Position numbers and translations under genes: made by a program. The notes under the pieces are model-generated. The model searched no databases, was not told the origin of the DNA, and worked only from the letters and a program-made list of their open reading frames with translations. From assembly GCF_022376445.1 (NCBI RefSeq), contig NW_025954965.1, positions 1-64,000 of the forward strand: DNA of 64,000 bases. Reading direction: 5' to 3'. The stretch comes from Fomitopsis serialis (taxonomy: Eukaryota > Basidiomycota > Agaricomycetes > Polyporales > Fomitopsidaceae). Below are positions 56,901 to 64,000 of the stretch, piece by piece (the stretch's first letter is position 1; every line of letters starts with the position of its first letter).

Positions 56901-58781
56901 AATGAAACAAGTCCTGATGCCTCTGATTCCCCTGGTCAAGGAGAAGGTCAGGGCACGTCCCGCGAATGCACCTGCACTCCCTAGCATCACCGGGCTCTAC
57001 GAAAAAACAGTGCAATTGTATCTCCAGACTTGGCCCCCTCAAACCGCTCCCACCAAGGACGATCTCGTATGGCTCGTTCAGACCTCCATCGTCTACTGTG
57101 GTGGCATCGATTTTCTCGAGAAACAGTGAGTGGCCGCGTAACTCGTGTCATGCTTACCATTTTCTCAACTACTTGCGTCCCTTAGAATATGGCCTGCATT
57201 GTCAAGCGTGGCATACGCCGACAATGCGATGCTAGAACTCATTGATCTTCTGCGCGTGCATGCCCACGTACTCCCTGCGTCAAGGAGGGGCTCATCTATA
57301 CAGTCTCTGACCTTGAAAGCGGTACGCTGCATGATCAAGAGAGCCAACTTCGGGGCAGGCGCGAAGCCACAAGCTCGTTCTTCACGTCTATCCGCCGCGT
57401 GGAAGAGCCAGACGTCATCAAAGCTATTGAGCTTCTCTCACTATGTCACAAAACCGATTGCATGACTTCCTGCTCCCTTCTCTTCAGGCAGCTGCTTGCG
57501 CCGCCTTCTATCTCTCCGGAGTACATTGAGCACATCCTGGTCCCGTTCATACCCGCGCTCCGGCAATTTCTGCTGGAGAAAGGCCTGTCCTTGTCCGACG
57601 AGCCCTGCAACGCGGTCTTCAAGACTATCCTTATGCTTTGGGCGAAGCACGTCCTTGGACCCAAGCCCAACGACACCCCGGCGGACATGATGCTCATGTT
57701 ACAGAGCCACAGATGCACGTGCACGGAGTGTACGCAGGCGTTCCAGTTCTTGACGAGCGGCGAAGACAAGGAACGCCAGATGTACAGGATAGGCGCGGCA
57801 AAGAGGAAGCACGTCGAGACGCAGCTGACCGCGTATGCACGGCGGTGCGCTACCTGGACACCGATCCGGACTTCCCCACAAGGGCTAACGGTGTGTCTTT
57901 GTATGATGACGCACTATGTATATCCATGCTGACGAAGAGCCGCGTAGATTACCAAAGGCGATGTCATCTACAGGCCTGTGAAGTGGAAGGCGAACATAGC
58001 GAAAGTCCCTCAATTGCTCGCGTCAATCAGCCTAGACGACGAGGAGTTGCGAAGGATCCTCGGGCCTGACTATCAAGTGATCATGGACATGATGGACGGG
58101 CGTATGCCAGAGACCGCCGCCAATACGACAATTCCTAGCCGCTTAGGAAACGGGCAGTACGTGCCCAATCAGTCTTCTTCGGTACAGTCAACCTCTTCTC
58201 TGCCGCAAGGTGTAGCTTCGGGGTCGGTCACCTCTACTCATCCTACCAAGTCAGCCCCGTCGATCTCTGCATCCGTTGCTCAGTCGGCTACTTCGGCCGG
58301 ACGCACTCAGACTTCCATCGCTCCGCCGCCTGCTTCTACACGCCCTATCGTTCCAGTGTCAAGCGCGGGACAAGCCGCGGCGCCCCTGACTGTCATCCGG
58401 AGGACCAAACAAGCCGCGAGGAAGTCTGCCTACGGACGTCCTCCGGGCCTCGTACCACCGACCAATACGACGCCCGCACGTCCTGCTACTAGAGGCCCTG
58501 CCCAGCCAGCGTCCACGTTGCCATCTGTTCTTGTCCGCGAGCCGGATATAGTCGACTTGTCTGCCCCTCGAATGGTCGCACCCCGTAAACAATCTGCCAG
58601 GAAGTCTGCATACCTATATCCTCCACGCCTCGCAGGCTCGACCAGTGTGGCGTCCGCACAACCCGCTGCCAGTATGCAATCTTCTGCATCTGCGACCGCG
58701 TTGACGTCTCCGAATCGCAAACGCAAGCGGGCTCGGGTGTCGTACGATACCTCCGATGTAATCGACCTGACTGATGATTAG
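53904..58781 (+). CDS. giant 2OG-Fe(II) oxygenase paralogue, copy 2, iron site altered
   Basis: Same exon plan as copy 1: 53904-54009, 54055-54133, an exon ending 54330, 54386-54628, 54683-54822, 54873-54890 (18 nt), 54948-55533, 55584-55709, 55768-55789 (22 nt), 55843-56185, 56251-56484, 56541-57125, 57186-57890, 57948-58781. The motif that should supply HxD reads HCLPDEPIDK, so His and Asp are both replaced; the distal IHELQPITSGYRLALSY is kept. A Cys cluster (CTCTEC) is present as in copy 1. The C-terminal 270 residues are Ser/Thr/Pro/Ala-rich, with KSAYGRPPGL and KSAYLYPPRL, then NRKRKRARVSYDTSDVIDLT and DD at the end. One C seems missing at 57367-57368. Expression unknown; likely catalytically dead or altered. 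Confidence 0.85.
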
Positions 58782-59584
58782 GTGACGTCCGCCGTCGTTG
58801 CGTCCTTCTGGATCTGCTGTCTTGCTTTGGTAAACCTTTTATCGTGAGATACATACTGTACAGTGTACGAGTCGTGTATAATGCGCACATCAGTCTTGCA
58901 TGAAGGCTTCCCCCGGCCATGGTTACAGATATTAGCGATACCTCGCCGAGATGGTATGTCGACTGTGGGTTGACAACGTTGATGGCTCGTCCCTCTGTTC
59001 ATCGTTTACGTGGTGAAGTCTCATTGGCTTAAGTCAAGGTCCAGATCCTGGAGCTTGACTTAAGTTTTACAACTGGACTTCGATGGCGTCGAATCACATC
59101 GCTGTGCGCGCGTCACGGTCGCGCCATTGAGTAGCTTCCTCCCTCGCTCCTCCCATCTGCCTCTTCTTAAGCTTCACCGGTTACACGCGCATGCGAGGGT
59201 ATATGTGGATCATACAACGGTCGGGGCAATCTAGGGCAATTCTCTGTCGCGGTCAGATGTACAGGCGCGAAGAGGAGGCACGTGGATCCGTAACAAATGA
59301 ACGCGTTTATATGCGCGGCGGTGCGCTAGCTGTTGGTCCTCGAACACCAATCACAACCTCCCCACAACTGTGAGTCTTCGTGAGACGAGGCAGCGTGTGT
59401 AACTGCGCTGACGAAGCGTGCGTAGATCACAAAAGACCAGCATATCATCCACTGGGCTGTGCGGTGGAAGTTGACAAGACCCGTGTCGCTCACTCAGCCT
59501 GGCACCCCAGAGAACCAGGAGCTGCGGAGGACCCTCAGCGAAGGCTATTGAGTTATTGTGCCAGTGGACACGACGAGTACGCTT
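58782..59584. other. intergenic, no gene seen
   Basis: Spacer and promoter region between oxygenase copy 2 and the acidic gene; short ORFs only. Confidence 0.45.
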
Positions 59585-60805
59585 ATGCCAAAAGCCGTCA
59601 CGGATTCGAGGACGCGTCGTTCAACGCCTTACAACTTGCGACCTCGACCGGGTCGCCCTGCACCAACACTCGCTCCTGTGTCATGGCAACCGCTGGCTTC
59701 ACCGTCGACTTCTGCAGCTATGTTATACCAGCCGTTGCGTTCACGCTCATCATTCTCCTCTGATTCCACCAGTTCGGCGCCGTCGACTTCTGCAGCTATG
59801 TTATACCAGCCGTTGTATTCACGTTCATCGGTCTCCTCCGCAGCGCAACCTGCCGCCTCGGACGAACGTGTCGACTATGATGATCCCATGAGTTCCCCCG
59901 AGCCGTCTGACCTTGAGTCATTAGCCCCGGGCCGGGATGCATACGGGTTTCTTTCACCGGTTCCACAGGCAATACCAGGTATCGATCAAATCTTCATCGG
60001 CGGAACCTCAGAAGTCTATCAAATACCTGGAAGTGGGAAGGTCATGCAATTTGCCCAGAAGACAGCATATGGCCGTCCTCCGGCGGGGTGCTCGTGCGCA
60101 CAGCATAATGCTGCTAGCGACCCTGTAGGGTCAGCGTATCACGGTGGTAGCTCGCAAATTGGCCAATCTGCAGACGGTCAGTCCGATTCGGAGCAGTCGT
60201 CTTCAGGCTCTTCGCAGATGGACGTCGACGACAACAACGACGAGGACGATGACGAGGACAACGAGGACAACGATAATGAGGACGACAATAACGAGGACGA
60301 CGACGAGGACGACGAGGAAGAAGAAGAGGAGGAAGCCTTCATTGGCAGTCGGGCGTCGTCGTCTTCTGTCGATGAAGATGGTTCTGAAGATGAGTCTCCC
60401 GGATTCCTGCCGCCGCGTGATATGTCTTTCGGTCCTGTAGCTCCAATACCAGGCTTTGACCAAATCATGGTCGGCGGACTTGGGATGGTCATTCGAAGGC
60501 CTGGAACCGGGAAGGTGATACAGGTCGCCCAAAAGACCGCGTACAGACCCCCTCCGGCGGGCCGCAGATCGTCCACCGCGACGTCCACACAGCCATCCTC
60601 CTCTTCGTCCCCTACGCAACCCGCTACCACTTCCCGTCCACCAGGTGCACCTGCTGCTCGATACGCTGTCGCGGCGACGACGTCGCGGCCCGCTGCCAGT
60701 TCGCAGTCTGCTCAGGCTGCATCGATACCTGCACTCCGGTCGGCGCTGCGCCAACGCAAGCAGGTGCGGATATCGTCCAATCCCCCCGATGTCAAACGTT
60801 TTTGA
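59585..60805 (+). CDS. acidic low-complexity protein with KTAYxxPP motifs
   Basis: Single open frame; the first ATG at 59585 gives MPKAVTDSRTRRSTPYNLRP. No known domain. Internal structure: a 17-aa unit (STSAAMLYQPL) present twice because of a 76-bp tandem duplication; an acidic Asp/Glu/Asn tract (about 60220-60335); and a module of about 38 residues present twice, IPGIDQIFIGG ... AQKTAYGRPPAG and IPGFDQIMVGG ... AQKTAYRPPPAG. The KTAYxxPP core also occurs twice in the neighbouring oxygenase copy 2. After a run of six C (about 60785-60790) another frame continues MSNVFDLTENR, similar to the oxygenase ending, so the true C-terminus may be mis-framed. Confidence 0.6.
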   Translation: MPKAVTDSRTRRSTPYNLRPRPGRPAPTLAPVSWQPLASPSTSAAMLYQPLRSRSSFSSDSTSSAPSTSAAMLYQPLYSRSSVSSAAQPAASDERVDYDDPMSSPEPSDLESLAPGRDAYGFLSPVPQAIPGIDQIFIGGTSEVYQIPGSGKVMQFAQKTAYGRPPAGCSCAQHNAASDPVGSAYHGGSSQIGQSADGQSDSEQSSSGSSQMDVDDNNDEDDDEDNEDNDNEDDNNEDDDEDDEEEEEEEAFIGSRASSSSVDEDGSEDESPGFLPPRDMSFGPVAPIPGFDQIMVGGLGMVIRRPGTGKVIQVAQKTAYRPPPAGRRSSTATSTQPSSSSSPTQPATTSRPPGAPAARYAVAATTSRPAASSQSAQAASIPALRSALRQRKQVRISSNPPDVKRF

Positions 60806-61494
60806 CCTTACTGAAAATCGAGTGGTGTCCTATGTCGGGGTCATGGCGGTCACTGCTCGCTGCGTCTTCGTTAAAATTGCTCTGCATGGCTGTGTTTTGA
60901 ATTGCTCTCAATCTCCTGTGTTACCTGTTCCGACTTCGCTCTGTGTCGCCGCGTTCTAGATCTATTCTCAATCTGTTCTGCGTCGCTCGTTCTCAATCTG
61001 CTCACAGTCTACCTAGCATCGCAACCCCTGGTTTATGAGATACGTACCTTTTGTATATAATGCGTACATCGATCCCACTACTTACAAGAATGCTTCTTCG
61101 TCGTTATGTTTCAGTCGTCATCCTAGGGAAATACTTACATCTCAGATGTGATTGTGGCTCGTGTCGATATAATTCATTGCTCGCGTACTGAAGCCCGAAC
61201 GAGGACGGTAGCTGCCAGCGAGTAGCATCACAAGGCCTCGTGGTGTGCCGTTCCTGTGTGCGGAATGTGCGCTCGAACGACCTTGGATTCACTCCAACTC
61301 AACAGTCCGCGAGAATACGTGAACGTTTGAACATTCTGGGCTATCACACACCAGTCAGGGTATACGATACATTAAACTCCAAAGGGACGTATCAAAGTAC
61401 TGGTAGATCTACAACACATCATGAAGAGTCCATGAATACAAGCGTTCGTGGTCGTAACGAATCATGAGTATTCACGCGAAGCGCGTCTCTTTTC
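60806..61494. other. convergent intergenic region
   Basis: 3' flank of the acidic gene and of PMP3. No gene seen. Confidence 0.5.
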
Positions 61495-61897
61495 CTAGTA
61501 TTTGAGGATGATATAGAGCGCATGGATGATACCGGGGCTGTGGGACATGTCTTAGTCGGGGACGATAATGAAAGGAGGGCTGATACACACATGTAACCCA
61601 AGCACGTCTACAGCACAGCAGTCAGACGAAGTGTTCAGACTTTTGTAAAAAGAGCGAACGCACCAGAACGATGTTAATCAGGAGGTCAGCACCACAGCCT
61701 CGCTCAAGGAAGACGCCAACGGGCGGAAGGATGATCGCGAAACTAGAGAACAAACGACTCGGTCAGCAGAAACTCGACGCGCGCAGGCTCGGGCATAAAC
61801 TGACAGGATCTGTCAAGGGCAACGACTTCGGTCAGTCACTGCAGCTGCAAGACTTGCGAAAACTCACCTTGCAAATGTCAGAGCCGGTGAAAGGCAT
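61495..61897 (-). CDS. PMP3: plasma membrane proteolipid 3
   Basis: Tiny two-helix membrane protein (UPF0057/PMP3 family) that limits plasma-membrane hyperpolarisation and salt uptake. Five exons: 61868-61897, 61805-61809 (5 nt), 61664-61742, 61591-61607 (17 nt), 61495-61537; 57 aa, the family's usual length. The protein starts MPFTGSDICKILFAIILPPV, continues GVFLERGCGADLLINIVLT and CLGYIPGIIHALYIILKY; all conserved positions are present. The 5-nt exon encodes Ile and two bases of the following Leu, and without it the frame is lost. An ORF-based annotation would miss this gene. Confidence 0.95.
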
Positions 61898-62357
61898 TGT
61901 TGGTGTCTGAGATGGGGGTGGGAAGAGAGAGACAGGAGTGCGTGAGGGGAAGGCAAGGCGACCGTGTGCGCGCCGAATTATAAGGGTGGCACCGGGCACG
62001 CATGACGTCAGACGAACTGCGAGCCCAGAGGCTTTTAGCACTCCCACGTGGTCCTAACCCGAGCTAGGCCCGGCAGCCACCACGCCGCAGTCGCCGCCGC
62101 GCCCGAAACCGCCGACATCGTCGCCGCCGTCGAGCACACCGACGACCACCCAGGGCACCGTGTATGTTGCTCGGCGCGTCGCCCTCGCTCATCTCTTTCT
62201 CAAACACGACATTGCCGAGGCAATCACGACTGTGGAACCTCGCAGCCAGCTGCGTACGCCGCGCGAGGTGTGACTTCAGTGCGTCCCGCGGTGCCGCGAA
62301 ATCTGCGCCTCACACTCACCATGCCCCACGCATAATAACTTAGCATTTACGCACTGC
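61898..62357. promoter_or_regulatory. divergent promoter region, PMP3 / formamidase-like gene
   Basis: 460 bp between two divergent start codons. CT-rich; no clear TATA box and no gene. Confidence 0.45.
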
Positions 62358-63397
62358 ATGTCGTCGTCACCAAAGAATGCGATGCTAGCTGAGCACCGGA
62401 ACATCCCATACGTCGCCGCAGGTGTCACGAATCCGCTCCAGGAGTTTGACCTCTACGTACCAGAGAGGCGGAATACCCTGGATACACGCCCGCCTCCGCT
62501 GATATGCTTCGTTCACGGCGGTGCGTGGCGTTCGTGAGTCCCTTGAGTTGGTCCATGCCTGTCATTCAACAACTCACCAATCTTTCACAGCGAAGACAAA
62601 GCAGAACATGCTGGGCTTGCTCGAAGACTAGCTGCACATACCAACTTCCCTGTGGCCGTTTCCAATTACCGTCTTACAACCGCCTCCACACCCATTCGTC
62701 ATCCAGCGCACGCCGAGGACTTGCTGGCGTTCTTGCACTTCCTCCTGACCTGGTCTGGCCCGCATACATCCACACCTACCCCGCCATATGATCCGACTCG
62801 GCTTTACCTCATCGGCCACAGCTGCTCGGCGCATATGCTCACATCTATATTCCTGCAGCCGCTCGACCCCGCGTCGGACTCGGCGTCTCGATCTCCTACC
62901 CCGTCTCGCTCGCCCTCACCCCCGCCCTCACCCGTTCCTACGCCCGACTCGCTGATACCTTCTCCGGCCTTGCTCGCCGCCACCCGCGCTGTCATCATGT
63001 CTGAAGGCATATATGACATCGACGGACTCCTGGTCACGTATCCTGCATACAAGACCTGGTTCATAGCGCCTACGTTTGGTCGCTTGCGTTCATATGCGCC
63101 TTGGAACACCGCTTCTTACCGGTCACGCCCGGGAGCAGAGCATCTGAATTGGCTTATTCTGCATTCGAAGGGGATACCTTGGTAGATCAAGGGCAAAGTG
63201 AACGGATCTGGAGACACCTGTCAGAGCTCTATTGCGAGGACGTCGAGGAAGTCAACGGGAATGGTCCGGTGCAGAGACAGTGGGAGATGCTCACAGAGGA
63301 GCATAACGAAATGCTCGTCGGTGAAGTGTACCCGCGGATTGTGGGTGATTACATTCTGGCCGATGCTCAGCGCCAAGAGTCAGCTGGCTTGCCCTAG
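62358..63397 (+). CDS. BNA7: kynurenine formamidase-like alpha/beta hydrolase
   Basis: Exons 62358-62533 and 62591-63397. Alpha/beta hydrolase with the esterase/formamidase signature FVHGGAWRS (oxyanion hole), VAVSNYRLTTAS, nucleophile elbow LIGHSCSAHM, acid region HSKGDTLVDQGQSERIW and likely catalytic His in TEEHNEML. This arrangement fits kynurenine formamidase (arylformamidase), which makes kynurenine from N-formylkynurenine; a general hydrolase of the same fold is the alternative. A Ser/Pro-rich insert (SPTPSRSPSPPPSPVP) follows the nucleophile region. One G is missing from the run 63170-63173 (HSKG/DTLVD). The presence of kynurenine monooxygenase and kynureninase in the same window favours the formamidase reading. 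Confidence 0.75.
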
Positions 63398-63878
63398 GCC
63401 CTGTACTGCAGGGCCCGAACGCCCGTCTGTCAGGACTGCCTGCAGTCTACCTCGCACTGGTGCATCATCGCCGTGTGCAGTCTGCTAAGATGGTCATGGC
63501 TGGCCTACTGAAACGAGCGCGACATGATCCAGGTCCAACATTTCCGTCATGTGGTCGTCGGGCCCTGCGTACCACGTTGGAATTTAGGCTTAAACCAGGC
63601 CTGTCAATCAAACGCGTCGGCGTCTGGCCAAGAAACGCCTACTTGCTGTCGGTCCGCGGTGCACGATCAGCGGGAGCGTGCTCTCTGGGCCTACGTACAG
63701 CGCCGGATGTGCCTCCGCCATGGGACATGAGCTGCTCTGGGGGCCGACTCGACCTCGGACGTCAGTCTGCTGATGCCCGCCTGTACTCACAACGGCCTGC
63801 GAGCACCGTCGCAATTTACTTTCTTTCTGGAATGTACGCCGAGGCTGCTCTCGTGGTTCCGCCTCAGGACTAAGGACG
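63398..63878. other. intergenic, no gene seen
   Basis: 3' flank of the formamidase-like gene. The ORFs on both strands here are not protein-like. Confidence 0.4.
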
Positions 63879-63886
63879 TATAAAAG
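63879..63886 (+). promoter_or_regulatory. TATA box of the gene cut by the window end
   Basis: TATAAAAG at 63879-63886, followed by a CT/CA-rich leader and ATCGCCATGA at the window end; 111 bp separate it from the ATG. Confidence 0.6.
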
Positions 63887-63996
63887 GCGACGAACATCGT
63901 CCTTGGTCTTCAGCATCTTGCAACTCGGCACAAGCCCAAGAAGCAACTCGCACAACTCCATTCGCAACCCGCATCCTCTCTCCACCCGCAATCGCC

Positions 63997-64000
63997 ATGA
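63997..64000 (+). CDS. start codon of a truncated gene
   Basis: ATG at 63997-63999 in a good context (CGCCATGA), preceded by a TATA box and a pyrimidine-rich leader. Nothing of the product is visible. Confidence 0.45.

Noticed and set aside
63460..63991. Opposed ORFs of 137 (plus) and 127 (minus) codons near the window end
   Set aside because: They overlap each other, show no motif, and the minus ORF covers the TATA box and leader of the gene starting at 63997.
1..64000. CRISPR arrays, operons, riboswitches, rho-independent terminators, rRNA genes
   Set aside because: The window is fungal nuclear DNA; no regularly spaced repeats and no rRNA sequence were seen.

Overview
The window reads as nuclear DNA of a filamentous basidiomycete, most likely an Agaricomycete (a polypore-type fungus would fit). 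The support is many very short introns (about 47-75 bp, nearly all GT-AG with GTNNGT-type donors), GC-rich coding sequence, closely packed genes on both strands, and basidiomycete-type family members (DUF6589-type and RecQ-type proteins, multi-exon aldo-keto reductases). Species cannot be named from sequence alone.

Layout. 1-34.9 kb is mostly ordinary core genome: the 3' end of kynurenine 3-monooxygenase (1-357, +), an AT-hook gene with broken frame (868-1390, -), the ER lectin OS-9/YOS9 (2275-3993, +), a HAL4/HAL5-type kinase (4585-7734, -), a small spliced hypothetical gene (8873-9561, +), about 3.4 kb with no gene I can support, the spliceosomal helicase PRP28 (12979-15831, -), a small EF-hand/Miro-ELM-like protein (16062-16789, +), a FAM86/METTL21-type methyltransferase (17242-18087, -), a RhoGEF (18243-21675, +), asparagine synthetase (22182-24636, -), a decaying array of three aldo-keto reductases (25102-30410, -), a plasma-membrane syntaxin (31330-32758, +) and kynureninase (33110-34859, +).

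34.9-60.8 kb is accessory. It holds a 4.5 kb pogo/Tigger-type DNA transposon with 25-bp inverted repeats and TA duplications (34947-39453), a fold-back repeat (39527-39815), two paralogous giant 2OG-Fe(II) oxygenase genes (40158-44548 and 53904-58781), and an acidic low-complexity gene (59585-60805) sharing a short K[ST]AYxxPP motif with the second oxygenase. Between the two oxygenases, inside the last exon of the first, lies a block of about 7 kb bounded by inverted repeats (44348-51414). It carries a RecQ-like helicase and a convergent DUF6589 gene. The missing C-terminal tail of the oxygenase, recognisable by its KRKR...IDLTDD ending, reappears on the far side of the block. I consider this RecQ + DUF6589 unit the best candidate for an undescribed mobile system here.

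The right edge returns to core genes: the PMP3 proteolipid (61495-61897, -) with a 5-nt microexon, a kynurenine-formamidase-like hydrolase (62358-63397, +), and the promoter and start codon of a gene cut by the window end.

Three enzymes of one pathway (kynurenine formamidase, kynurenine 3-monooxygenase, kynureninase; tryptophan to NAD) lie in the same 63 kb although not adjacent. Many frame breaks are repaired by one extra base in a run of C or G. This looks like under-called homopolymers in the assembly, so single frameshifts here should not be taken as proof of pseudogenes.
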